DNA from: Clitopilus passeckerianus
Lineage: Eukaryota > Basidiomycota > Agaricomycetes > Agaricales > Entolomataceae
Assembly: GCA_944990035.1 (NCBI GenBank)
Contig: CALYLX010000142.1
Span: 868,001 to 932,000 of the forward strand
DNA length: 64,000 nucleotides
Reading direction: 5' to 3'
Below, piece by piece: positions 1-10,794 of the stretch. Both the position numbers and the translations under genes were made by a program. The notes beneath the pieces were generated by a model. It saw only the letters and a list, made by a program, of their open reading frames with translations. It did no database searches and was not told the origin of the DNA. Positions within the stretch are counted from its first letter, which is position 1; the number at the start of each line of letters is the position of its first letter.

Positions 1-731
1 TCCATCGTTTAGGGCTGAACTGCATGAAAGCGGACTCAAGAATGTTAAATTTGTCCAGATCGACTTAACAAAGCCCGAGTCTGTCGAAGCCGCTGCTAGG
101 CTCATCGAACAAGCTGAGGGCAAACTCGATGCTCTCATCAACAATGCTGGTATGCATCGCCTGTCCTCAGATCCGTGCTCAAATCTGATCGAGGGGTTCG
201 TTCTGTGAAAAGGTATTGCGAATATGGACCAGAACCAGGAGGCGCCTACTGTCGCTATCAAAACGCTTCGTGAAGTCTTTGAGCCCAACTTCTTCGGAAC
301 TGTGCACACAACCCAGACTTTCCTGCCTTTGATCAGGAAGTCTAGTCAAGGAACTATCCTCTTCGTCACCACAGACATGGCCTCAAACTCTTATATGACG
401 ACCATTGATATCCTGCACTACACCGCCTACAACACCTCCAAGGCTGCTTCGAATTCATATGTAATCGCCCTCGCCCATGAGTTAAAGAACGAGCCGATCA
501 AAGTCAACACTGTCACCCCTGGCTTCACCTCCACCAAGCTGAACTTCTTCGGTCAAGGCGGTAAGACCGCCAAGGAAGGTGCTGAATCTCTCCTTCCCTT
601 CTCGATCCTTGACAAGGACGGCCCATCAGGTAAAGTTTCCTGTAGCTCTTGAGTTGGCAGCCCTCCCTGACTAGCTGATTTTTCCTTTAGGCAAATTCTT
701 CGGTCCTGATGGAAAGGAGTTCCCCTGGTAG
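1..731 (+). CDS. Short-chain dehydrogenase/reductase, 5' truncated by window edge
   Basis: This is an NAD(P)-dependent oxidoreductase of the SDR family with a Rossmann fold; the substrate cannot be told. The first visible exon (to 149) encodes the LDALINNAG motif of the cofactor-binding half. Exon 2 (213-629) carries the catalytic segment with Y-N-T-S-K and an upstream serine region (TTDMASNS), followed by VNTVTPGF, the usual P-G motif. Exon 3 (691-731) supplies the short C-terminus KFFGPDGKEFPW. Introns at 150-212 and 630-690 are GT-AG and keep frame across both junctions. The nucleotide-binding TGxxxGxG region lies outside the window. The next gene runs in the same direction about 150 bp downstream. 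The family is certain; the biological role is unknown. Confidence 0.9.
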
Positions 732-877
732 ATACATAATTTTTGTTGAATGTGTAGCTTTTAATCGAATTTTTTGTAATTTCTGAAGACGATTGATCGC
801 GCTAAAGGGGGTGCAGCTGATGTCATTCCGGACTTGCACCCTGACGTCCATCACCACTACAGCAAAAGCCAAAGATC

Positions 878-2650
878 ATGGCACCTATTCCAGCCTATGC
901 TCGGCTGTCTGAGGACGGCTTTCAATACGAAGAGGATGGTTTGGAGACGGGGTCCTATGACAAAGTCGGAGCTCCCAATCATCATGGCTCGGGCAGCGGT
1001 CGGGTGTCGCGGAGACGAGTTGTCTTAGCCATGATCTCCTCTGTTGCTCTCGTTCATCTTGGAATGACTTGGCTATCTCTATCTCGCAACAGTTTCCCGC
1101 CCATTCTAGGTGGATGTCGCAGGAAGGCGCTTCACAGTGCGGTTAAGGAGCTCCCAACGCATTACACACTGCCCTCGGGAGGCAGGATTCCTTCAGTGGC
1201 TTTGGGTAAGGTCCCTTTTACCAGAGTTTGAGGTTCGTCTTTCCCAAAAAATGACTCTAGGTGTGTGGCAAGCTCTCCAGAACGAAGTCGGAGACGCAGT
1301 GAAGGTATGCTCACGTTCCAAATGTGTGGCATTGTGATGTAGATTCGCGTTTTCTCAGGCTGCTTTGAAGACTGGGTACCGACATATCGACGGAGCTTGG
1401 ATCTATAGGGTGTGTTTGCTTCTATGCTGAGCAGAATCTATCTGAGATATATTGTCCAACAGAACGAAAAGGAAGTCGGAGCAGCCCTGAAGAAAAGTGG
1501 GACCGCTCGAGATGAGGTCTGGCTGACATCAAAGGTACATATAGACACTTTACGTCCAGAGGCTCACAGTGTTCAACGCTTTCCCCCCAGTTGTGGAATA
1601 GCTTCCATGCACCTGAGAAGATCGAGCCAGTTCTGGAAGAGACTCTGTCTGCTCTAGGCACTAGCTATCTTGATCTGTACTTGATTCATTGGTAAGAACA
1701 GCAGTTGATGTTGACAGAATCTTTAACCCATGCGCATATACTCAACCTTACAACATAGGCCTGTCGCTTTTAACGAAGACGGAAGCACCAATCTCGAGAT
1801 GACCGCCAATCCTTACCCGACTTGGCAAAGACTTGAGGAATTGGTGGACAAGGGCAAGATTCGGAATATTGGTGTTAGCAAGTATGTTACAGTTCACACT
1901 GCTCTTACATGTGCTTGACTATAAAACGTCTAGTTTCAAGATTCGAAGACTACAGAATCTGACGGCCAACCCTCTCAAAATCAAGCCTGCTGTCAATCAG
2001 GTTCGACGCATATAGTCAATTATTCTTCAACATGGCTGATGAGCTTGGTGGAACAGGTCGAGCTGAACTTCTGGAACCCACAACCTGAACTCTTGAAGGT
2101 ATGTCGTTTATACGTTAAGGTACTACGCTTTTCTGATGTGGCATCAGTGGTCCAAAGATAACGGCATCCTTCTCGAGGCATACTCACCCTTGGGAAGCAG
2201 AGAACGAGTGAAGGATTCTTTATCAGTGCCTGAGGTAATTTCGCCAAACACTGTTGCGATCTCGGTCCCTTATCAGCCAATTGTCTATCACCATCAGGTG
2301 AAGAAAATAGCAGACGAACTCTGTCTCACTCCCGGTCATCATCTCGTGGCATGTACAACGAGGTGTACGTTATTCTCTTCGCGACTTCTGGTGTTCTTTG
2401 TTCTCATCGGCTACGCGTAGACGGTTGTTCTCCCAAAGAGCGTGCATGCCGATCGTGTGAGAGAGAACTTCCATGGTATGTCATCGTCCGATCGGACTGC
2501 CAGTCCATGCTTATGCTAAAGTGTTCTTGTTCCACAGCGACAAGGCTTCCCGATGCCGCCTTTGAGGCGCTAGAAAAGGCTGCTACGTCGCATAAGCCTG
2601 AGAGAGGGCTCGATCCCAGCCGTCGATGGGGCGTCGATATTTTCGAGTGA
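878..2650 (+). CDS. Aldo/keto reductase with N-terminal membrane anchor
   Basis: This is an NADPH-dependent aldo/keto reductase that reduces carbonyl groups. Translation of about eleven exons gives the family landmarks in order: GYRHIDGAWIY (catalytic Asp and Tyr), EVWLTSKLW (Lys), YLDLYLIHW (His), GKIRNIGVSK, a QVELNFWNPQ strand, EAYSPLGS and VVLPKSVHADRVREN (cofactor phosphate binding). Unlike a typical cytosolic AKR, the first exon adds roughly 80 residues: a hydrophilic start, a basic RVSRRR cluster, then a hydrophobic segment VVLAMISSVALVHLGMTWLS that looks like a signal anchor. This suggests a type II membrane form. ATG 878 is chosen because it opens the frame that runs into the AKR domain. 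Near 2331-2336 the frame must change to join ADELCLTP to ISWHVQRG, so one small indel is suspected there. The substrate is unknown. Confidence 0.85.
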
Positions 2651-5449
2651 GGCACGACGTTACCGAACAACTCAAATACAATGTAACTACCATGTTTGAA
2701 GCAATGTACACGTACATCACAACACTCACTTCACTTTACTGCCGTCTATGACCCTGAAATCCACAACGACCTCCGTTATCAACTGCCGGGCTTTGGAGCA
2801 ATGGATGCGAATATTAGGCGTTCTCAGGAACATTTAATATCATAGGCATCCAGGTACCCGTTTACTCTTGGTCTGCGGAAACGTGTGTCTCTTCATGCAT
2901 ATGAGTGCATATGGCAATAGGCACGGCTACAATACGCAATGATTAAATACCGAAATGAAAGGCATGTAAACAATTGATTATGTTAGCTAGACAACATTCA
3001 ACCTGAATTGTCTCCCACTTCAAGACACATCAGAGTCGGTCTGGTTCCAGCGGATTTATGAGCAGAAAGGGCTCATAATAACGAGAAAGATAGGCTATTA
3101 GGTATCGATCCCTCGATAATAGACGATGATTCCGGATTTCAGTTCAGTTTTATACTTCTCTGTCATTCTGGTACGGGGAAATATGATAAGGAGAATATAT
3201 TGCAGAAACCCATAAGTTTAGTCTACTGAATGGCGACATTGTCGCAATATTTCATTCACTGCCGCCGGGGCCGAGGATATAGCAGACAGCACTTTTGCCA
3301 CCTCCATATAGTTGCCCTTGACAAAAGCGTCATAGAGATAAGATGTTATCGTTTTTTATCGTACCTCGTGAGACGCCTGGAACGTGATGATGGCATTCAA
3401 GATCAAGCCTTTCGAAATCTTGCCATATTGGTGTTGCTCGATCGGGTGTGGGTGACGGAGTCCTCGAGGTCCTAAGCGAGAGGGGGGACAGGCCCGTCCC
3501 CGTTCCGTCACCCACAGAAGTGCCAACAGGATCGAAATTTCCCTACAGATGTCCTACGGATCGATAACACGCGCCAGAAGCCTTGGCATGTCCGTGTATC
3601 GCATTAATTCCGATTGAAAGGACCCCAGGCTGTCGTCACTGTGCTGGATATCGGTGGAGAATGGTCTCCATTCCTTGAGTTTCAGCGGGAGCTGATGAGC
3701 ATTATATCGGAGACTCACCGCAGTGTGACGGTGAGATGATGCTAGCCGCTCGGGGAACAACCTCGGAGGAACTGGTGTCGGCGAGTAAACAGGCGAAAGT
3801 TGTGCAACCTCGTACAGATGTCAAAGTGGTAGTTGGCTATTCATTCAATGGAATGGGATGTTGGCTTGTCACTAGGAGTCCGGAGTTTCCTCGAGTGTAG
3901 TGAAGAGTGAAGAGAAGAGGTCGAATTTCGTTTCATCAGTGTCAGAAAATTTCGGAAGCTAGGCAGCGCTTCTCTAGATTTTATGTGAGGCTCGTAACGA
4001 GAACCTATGGTTGGATTTTCAAATAGTGTTGGAACGGGGATCTTTCGGAAGCCCCCTTCGGCTAAACAGAGGTCGAGTAAGTCCTGACATTTCCGATGAT
4101 ACATTCAAACGCTCGCAGAGTGAATAGTTTCAAATGAGAGTTCTCCCAGAGCGTCCGAGCAAACTGCTTCTGCATTACCATATGCAAAGTGTTCGTGCCT
4201 GACAGACTTCTTCGCTGTTTCTTGGACTTCCAGAACTCGATCAGTTTCGTCCCCCATGCCTTCAGAATTTTGCATGTGCAAACAGCCCTTCTCGCGAGCC
4301 GCCAGAAGTCTGATAGATTTGGTCCTAAGTCGGGAGGTCAGATATATGTCTCAACTTGCCGCCGCTAAGCCCACGTTGTCGGAAGTGCCAGTGAAGAAGG
4401 AATGAATGATTGACATCATTCCAAGGGTCTGGTGAGATCGCAATCCAGATGTATCTTGATTCAATTACACCCTTTGGATGCGTTGTTCATATTTGCTTCC
4501 GGAAAAACGACCGCGAGGGGGAGCAGAATAAGGAGGGGGCGTTCGCACGTCGATGTCAGGAATACCAACAATGGGTTCAAAAGGAGGCTCGGCGCGTCGG
4601 CTAAGGGGCATAGTTCTCCGATAAGGATTTTGAGAGGCGCGAGTGATCATTGTAGGTATATATTCAGCGGCTAGTACGCAGCCTTATTTGTGCAAGAAAC
4701 GAGCCGCGGTTTGTGGATATCTCAAAATAACGCTGATAGACCCTATTATTGCTCACAAGCACCGGCAGACGCTGGCGGCAGTAGTAAGATGCCACAGGGA
4801 TGAGCCATTAAACGTCAGAGATGGAGAGACCGGTGCAATTCAACGCAATTCGTCCCGAATGCCGGAATAATGATAGAGGAGACCGTGTGGAGCGGATAAG
4901 GAATTCATGTCGAAGATAGAGAACGAAAAACACCTTTGATAAAATAAAACATTGTTCAAGTCGGTACAGAGTAGGCGGGTCGACAGTTTGGGACCGTCGG
5001 GGTATTGCAGCTGACAAGACGGAGCAGAAAAGCAACTTTGGAAGCGGTGAATGGCTTCCAGACTCGGAAAATATGCGTCGGGGAGTCTTCGGGAATTGTT
5101 AAATAGGGAAAGTGATGGTAGTTGAGGGTAAAATAGGTAATCACCGCGTGTGCGTGTGGTTACAGATTTGACAGAAAGTCCCAGGTCCTTTGCTGCCCTT
5201 CCTCGAGGTCGTGGCGTGGTAGATTCATGCAGAGATACCCGTCAAGGTGAAAGTTCGGGAAAACGGGATCGAACTCCATTTAAGAATCAGAGTTCTCACG
5301 CTCGAACGCGCCAGACTTGCCCATTACGCGGCCCTCTTTACCTTCAGGTTCTACAGGCTTACCATCCTTCCTCCTCGTCGTGACTATTCTCGTTAACATC
5401 GCCCACCATAGCTACCTCAATCCCAGCAGCATTCCCCCGTTCCAACAGC
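2651..5449. other. Gene-poor interval between AKR and proteasome subunit
   Basis: No gene can be supported over these 2.8 kb. The minus strand from about 4310 to 3841 has two adjacent open stretches. One is a short ORF beginning MQNSEGMGDETDRVLEVQE; the next contains CQDLLDLCLAEGGFRKIPVP. They could be remnants of one gene, but no family is recognised. A perfect inverted repeat lies at 3447-3516 and is listed separately. The last few hundred bases should contain the promoter of the proteasome gene. Confidence 0.5.
3447..3516. repeat. Nested inverted repeat (potential cruciform/hairpin)
   Basis: TGTGGGTGACGGA at 3447-3459 is exactly matched by its reverse complement TCCGTCACCCACA at 3504-3516. 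Inside the loop a second palindrome pairs GGGGAC (3484-3489) with GTCCCC (3496-3501). The arrangement can fold into a two-tier hairpin of about 70 nt. It sits in a gene-free stretch. It may be a remnant of a small inverted-repeat transposon or a structured transcript end; nothing shows which. Confidence 0.75.
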
Positions 5450-6732
5450 ATGCCTGATATTGCCGGCATGGGTCATCCTCAGCAGAGGCAGTTCAATCCC
5501 TACACTGAAAATGGCGGCACGATCTTGGCTATCGCTGGTGCGGACTTCTCTGTCATTGCTGGAGATACGAGGCAGAGCGAAGGATACAGCATCCAGACGC
5601 GTTATGCCCCAAAGTCTTCCGATTGTGAGTCCCAACTTGTTGCTCAAGGTCATACACAATCTGATCATCTTCCATGTTGTCTCTGAAACCAGAACCGATA
5701 AAGCTGTCCTAGCGGTAAATGGGTTTGCAGCAGATGGGAACATGTTTGTGAAGAAGGTTAGGCAGCGGCTAGAGGTGCGTGTTCACGACGAGCTACAACC
5801 TCACATACAGTACTGATGCTCGTGCACAGTGGTACAGACATGCACATGCGAAAGACATGCCTCTCCGAGCCATTGCACGTCTAATTCAGACTATGCTGTA
5901 CGCTCGTCGATTCTTCCCATTCTATGTTTACAACATCCTCGGTGGCATTGAAGAAGACGGTACGTTGGGCCTTATTGACTTCATTTCGGGGAAAATGTCT
6001 TTTTCCTTCGCTCTTTCTTCCGTAAATCCGTTGGTTCAAATCTAGATATCTGACCGATTCAATTCATCAGGAACTGGCGCGGTTTACTCATTTGATCCCG
6101 TGGGCTCATATGAGCGTGAAACATGTCGCGCGGCAGGTGCTGCACAAGCACTTGTACAACCCTTCTTGGACAACCAGGTAAGCGTGACCCTCCGATTACT
6201 CGCATTTAAATGGTTCACTTCCAAGCGCTTTGACGTGACGAGTCGGTTCGATTTCGTCTATGTCTACGTCCCCGTGGTCTTGCAATTCAATGATGCATGC
6301 CGATCCTTACCCGAAATCTTCCCGCGCCCTTTCCTCTTTCTTGCCCTCTTTTGCTACCTTAGATCACTTACTTTCTTTGGTATCGGTGACGCTCATCATT
6401 CCCCAATTTAGATCTACTTCAAGAACCAGCAACCCGCCCCTGGAACTGTTCACCCAGCTCATCTACCTTTGCCGACTGTCCTCTCCCTCGTGATCGACTC
6501 TTTCACAAGCGCAACTGAGCGACACATTGAGGTACGTATGATCCGTGCCCTTAGCATATGGGTTTTAACTCTAGTTTACTTCAGGTTGGTGATCACCTGG
6601 AAATTTACGTTGTTTTCGCGAAAGGGAGCAGCTCTCTCCGGAGCATTGCCAACATCCGCGGCGTGCAGGACTTGACGGTGACAGATGATGGAAAAGCTAT
6701 TTGTGATTCGGCGGGATCTGAAGAAAGATTGA
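5450..6732 (+). CDS. PRE7: 20S proteasome subunit beta-6 (yeast Pre7/human PSMB1 type)
   Basis: This is a non-catalytic beta subunit of the 20S core that assembles in the beta ring of the ATP-dependent protein degradation machine. Six exons (5450-5624, 5693-5774, 5830-5959, 6071-6177, 6412-6531, 6585-6732) give about 253 residues, the usual size. Landmarks: [61 protein letters not shown] and [15 protein letters not shown]. The expected C-terminus VIRRDLKKD appears only after a one-base frame correction. Two homopolymer problems are seen. AAA at 5611-5613 needs a fourth A to read PKVFRLTDKAVL. AAAA at 6692-6695 needs one A fewer to reach the TGA at 6730-6732. As written, the frame would instead run on to 6908 with an unrelated tail. 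Confidence 0.95.
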
Positions 6733-7373
6733 AAAGCACTGTCGATGCCACTGTATTCATTACGACGATTTTCCATTTCCTCTCGATCGGCATACGGACA
6801 ACCATCAATGCATTTGCTTTCAATGATGATGCGGGCTCGCGATTATTTATTACACTATGCGTCTCATGCGCACACGCGTCCTCTTCAAGGCTACGAATGT
6901 GTGCATGAAACGTTTCGAATACTGATATTGGTGCCAATATGATTTTATGACCATTATACTGATTTCTACAGTATACACTTGTACTTTGTACGTGCTACAC
7001 AATAGATTTCCTCTTGTTTTTCGTCGCCATTACCGTGTATGACGCGTCTACTACTGCCAATACTATTCCCCCCGCAGCCCACAAGACCGCGACGACGACG
7101 CGTGGAGAGCCTATTTTTTTGCGATTACCGGCTTTGGCAACCTTTGGTCATCGGGTTTCCAACGGTGTGCAGTCCAAGCCAAACAAAGCCAAACATCGCA
7201 TCTCCACTTCCCTCATCATTGTTGTTGCCGTCGTTCAGGTAGCCTCAGCCTACCTCCTCTTCCTTCAAGACTTCAATTCGACCATCTACGGCTGACAATT
7301 AGCTCTCAGCGATAGAACGAATCACTCTTCAACGTTTTCGTCAATTTTTTGATAGAAGTTAATCGCAACCGAC
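6733..7373. other. Intergenic region before ROT1
   Basis: This holds the 3' flank of the proteasome gene and the promoter and leader of ROT1. Open frames here lack any family resemblance. The readthrough frame of beta-6 extends to 6908 but encodes no conserved sequence past 6732. Confidence 0.5.
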
Positions 7374-8275
7374 ATGGTTTTCACCCCTCTTGTTTGCCTG
7401 GTGGCCGCCGCCCTTGTACCAGCGGTATACGGTCAAGGCGAGACTATCGTCTGAACGCTGAGCACAATGCGACAGCACTCACTGGCACCTGGAGTTCGGG
7501 GAGTCAAGCAGTTCAGACAGGACCCGTAAGTTCAGGAGTATCGTCTAGGCTAAGACAGTGCTGAAGAAAAGCTTGGCATTAGGGCTTTGCAAATCCGGCC
7601 AACCTCACCTTCGAGTACCCTAAAAACACTGGAGTATCATACTCATTGTGAGTTCTTTCAAATGTTTGAGGTTCTTAAACATTGGCTGACCTCGGTAAAC
7701 AGTACGGACGACGGGTTCTACGAGATCGCTCGGTATCGTTTCAACGGCAATGGTAATGCTGGCCCTTGCTATTTCCTCCGACAACCGCTCATTCGATTTT
7801 TGAAGGTTCTGAGCCGACATGTATCACTGGTGTCATCGGCTGGTCGCATGGAAAATACACTCTGCAACCTAATGGCTCTATAACGATGGACCCCTTCAAC
7901 GATGGATATCAGCAAATTCAAGATCCTTGTGCTGCTGTATCCAACTTTATCGAGGAATACAATCAGACAGAGTTGTACCAAAGCTGGCGTATATTCCGGG
8001 ACCCAACAACTGGCTATAAGCTCCATCTGTTCCAGTTTGACGGCGCTCCTGTAGCTCCGCAATTCCAAGTCTCTACTACCCCAAATATGTTACCTACCCA
8101 ACTGCTGCGCAACATTCCCAAGACGGATGGATCGGACAACGGAAATGGGGTCAAGCAGCAGCGTTCGTTGGAGGAGAGGGACTCGAATGGCTCGTTGACA
8201 TCATCACCAAGAACGGTCGCAGCGGTAGCCAGCGGCATGCTGGCTGTGGCAGGCTTGATGGTCTCGGTCCTATAG
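7374..8275 (+). CDS. ROT1: ROT1 family ER membrane chaperone
   Basis: ROT1 is an essential fungal ER protein that assists folding and glycosylation of cell-wall and secretory proteins. The ATG at 7374 opens a clear signal peptide, MVFTPLVCLVAAALVPAVYG. The mature part contains NATALTGTWSSGS, GFANPAN, TDDGFYEIARYRF, CITGV..W.HGKYTL, DGYQQIQDPCAA and YQSWRIF, followed by a Ser/Thr-rich stretch and a C-terminal hydrophobic segment (AVASGMLAVAGLMVSVL). Exons end at 7525, 7647 and 7752 and restart at 7583, 7703 and 7806, with frame kept at all three introns. Within exon 1 the signal-peptide frame stops at 7452-7454, while the conserved frame YRLNAEHNATAL begins around 7445 one frame away. A single missing base between 7374 and 7445 is needed to join them. 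Confidence 0.9.
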
Positions 8276-9038
8276 GATCTTGCTGAAGGAAAACACGCTA
8301 GATGTTTCGTGTATTTGGTGCAGCGGGAGCTTGATGATTTACACGTACTTGGCGTCCCTTCTCACCAATTCCCTCTCTTTATCCTAACGTTATCGACTGC
8401 ATCCACTTAGCACTGGCTTTCTTGGACATTTTGGACCATCATATAATCTACTTGTTTCATGAACGCTTTCATCATGACACTTTTGACACTTTTGCCTATC
8501 TATTCTGCATTAACCCAAGGAAATGCTCACGCATCCATTTTTACTACCTTCCTTAGCATTTGTAGCAACAGATACCCTCCAATTCACACGTCGTCTTTGC
8601 GTGCGTAGGCCACTTTTCCTTGAAGGGTGCAGGTAGATTGGCCAAAAGGGTAGCCTGACCCCCAGCCATTCGTTGTTCCCTCCTCATTTATCTCATTTTT
8701 ATGTTAAGACTCCTTCCCTCACTAGTACTAGCCGTAGATCGGAATGCACGAGTTGATTATAACAGTTGCTGGTCTGTAAACTTTTGAGAGCTTACTGCGG
8801 TTTGAACTTTGCATGACGCTTCCACGTTGCCAACTTCACTGGGTTCATGAATTTTTCCGTTCATTACATAAGCAAAACTTTTCAGGTCCTCGACCACCAT
8901 GTCGCCGTGAAAAATCGTCCTGCTGCTCTACTCTACACCCTTTCCATCTGAATCGACTATGATCACTCAAGATACTGTTTTCTTGGAGTATACGCTATCT
9001 CGATGGTGAGCAACAATTCTTACACGATTTTTTACAAG

Positions 9039-9126
9039 ATGAAGTATTACGGATGTAAAGAGTTAACACTCATTGTCCGAGAGCGCATAAAACCCATGTG
9101 GATTCTTCCGTTGCCTTCCTTCTGAC
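9039..9126 (+). repeat. Direct repeat, copy 1
   Basis: About 88 bp containing GGATGTAAAGAGTTA, GTCCGAGAGCGCA and TTCCGTTGCCTTCCTTCTGA. The copy at 9356-9444 matches at roughly 80-85% by eye, with the same order and spacing of blocks. The two copies are separated by about 230 bp. Confidence 0.8.
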
Positions 9127-9355
9127 CTTTTCTGCACTTTGTGTACTCGTAGTCACTTTGACTGACCCACTTACTCACCTAGGCTCATCTGACTTGAATA
9201 TAGTTTGGGCCAGGCGCCGATAAGCTCTTGAACTGGTTCGCTACGATTTGTAGCCGGCTTCCCCGCTTGTAAACTCTTGGTCCCATACTATGTATCAGGT
9301 GAGTGATCGATGTTTATCCCCCTGCATTTTGCATCGAGAAGGTCGGCTTCTGTAT

Positions 9356-9444
9356 GATGAAATCATTCCGGATGTAAAGAGTTACGACTTGTAGTCCGAG
9401 AGCGCAATAAATCGTGTGGATTATTCCGTTGCCTTCCTTCTGAA
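9356..9444 (+). repeat. Direct repeat, copy 2
   Basis: This is the second copy of the repeat at 9039-9126. It shares GGATGTAAAGAGTTA, GTCCGAGAGCGCA and ATTCCGTTGCCTTCCTTCTGA, with scattered substitutions and one small length change. It points to an old local tandem duplication. Confidence 0.8.
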
Positions 9445-10425
9445 CATTCAAATTCCTGTCTTAATTTGTGTGAGAACTGTGTAATTGACTTAGGCCTGCA
9501 AAGTGAATGCGAACGCTTCCTTTTCTGACCCTTTTTTCTGAAGGAAGCCCCAGAATCACGAACCGTTCACGTAACTATTTGATTCTCCCCCACACCTTTC
9601 TGCACCCATCTATTTCAATCCGACCACGGGTGTCTGGAGTTCTTTTCCGTCGTCCGGACCGTCGAAAGCACCCAGATTCTGAGATTTATCCATTATTTAA
9701 CCTTTGGGTCGTTTGCACCTATTGGTTTCTTGGGTTCCGTATCACTAACCTGGTCGTTCTACACAGAACTCGTGGCAGTTTTGTCTTGCTTGCTCGTCCA
9801 GGTGACTTTCCGAGTCAGAAAGTTCTGATTGTGAATTGGAGAAGCACTCTGAATTATCCTTTCTGTCCATTCTCCGTCCCTGCACGAAATTCCGTTCTGC
9901 ACCCGGGGGGCTGCTTCTATCTGGCCTCGAAATGTATTGAATTACAGTTCGACATCGACTAGCTCGGTGATAAGGCAAGAACGTGACAGTATTGACCTCT
10001 TGGGACTAGCCTTGCTGGGCGGCCCGCGGTTTATTCGTCTCCTTGAACAAACACTAAATACGCTTAAGGACGGTGTCTTTGGGTGTAGGGATTAGGTATT
10101 AAGTGGGTCTGTGTCGTAGACAAACTAGCAACCCAAATAAACGTTTTAATTTTCCGCCGTGTCACAGAAACTTGAGACGATAAGGTTTGTGTAGCCGGCC
10201 AGGTCCGCAATGCGCCACTGCTGAAGCCACAGGCTTCTCTGCCGTCGCTGAGGTATGTCACTGGCCGAGCAGCGTTTTCTGAGGATAATTATGCTACACG
10301 GGGCAAACGAGGGATGCAGCTGTCGTGCGTTTCAGTAACGTTACTTTTTGATGGATATATTCACTCTTCATTCATATGTTAAAGGACGTCTCGGTCTTTC
10401 GTCTCGGCGAAACCTCTGGGAAGTG

Positions 10426-10794
10426 CTAAGATCGGGTACCCAGGGATGACGGGATTGAGATGATCTTCGTGTTCCTCCAGGTAACCTTGACGGAGGTGAA
10501 GGTTGCCGCCGCGATTTCTCCGACGCTCGAATTGTTAAAGAGCGGTAGCCCATCCAACGGCAGGAGACCGCCTTTCGACCGCAATATCGTTGACAACAAA
10601 GCCTTCGACAGCTTCTCGAAAGGCAAACAGCAGATGACATTCCTGCGGACGGAGAAATAGGGCATTTGCTCGGTATCCAGAATCTTGATCGTCTCTCGGT
10701 CTGCACACCTTTTGAATTTTTTTTCCAAGGGAATAGACGGCGTAATTGGACTGAGCAGCCCAGCCAAGTGGCTCAGAGTGCTCGTGCTGCCCAC
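10426..10794 (-). CDS. Unrecognised 122-codon ORF
   Basis: A single uninterrupted frame on the minus strand begins MGSTSTLSHLAGLL and ends IPSSLGTRS. It contains a basic segment (EKKFKRCADRETIKILDTEQ) and a mixed hydrophobic second half. No domain is recognised and no partner exons are visible on either side. It could be a species-restricted gene, a remnant or a chance frame. It is listed because it is the longest plausible frame in a gene-poor region. Confidence 0.2.
   Translation of the reverse strand: MGSTSTLSHLAGLLSPITPSIPLEKKFKRCADRETIKILDTEQMPYFSVRRNVICCLPFEKLSKALLSTILRSKGGLLPLDGLPLFNNSSVGEIAAATFTSVKVTWRNTKIISIPSSLGTRS

Noticed and set aside
6733..6908. C-terminal extension of the proteasome beta-6 frame
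   Set aside because: The conserved ending VIRRDLKKD lies in the other frame and stops at 6732. The extension is the product of one extra A at 6692-6695.
9507..9962. 151-codon plus-strand ORF in the gene-poor region
   Set aside because: No conserved motif, no splice partners, and composition resembles translated non-coding DNA.
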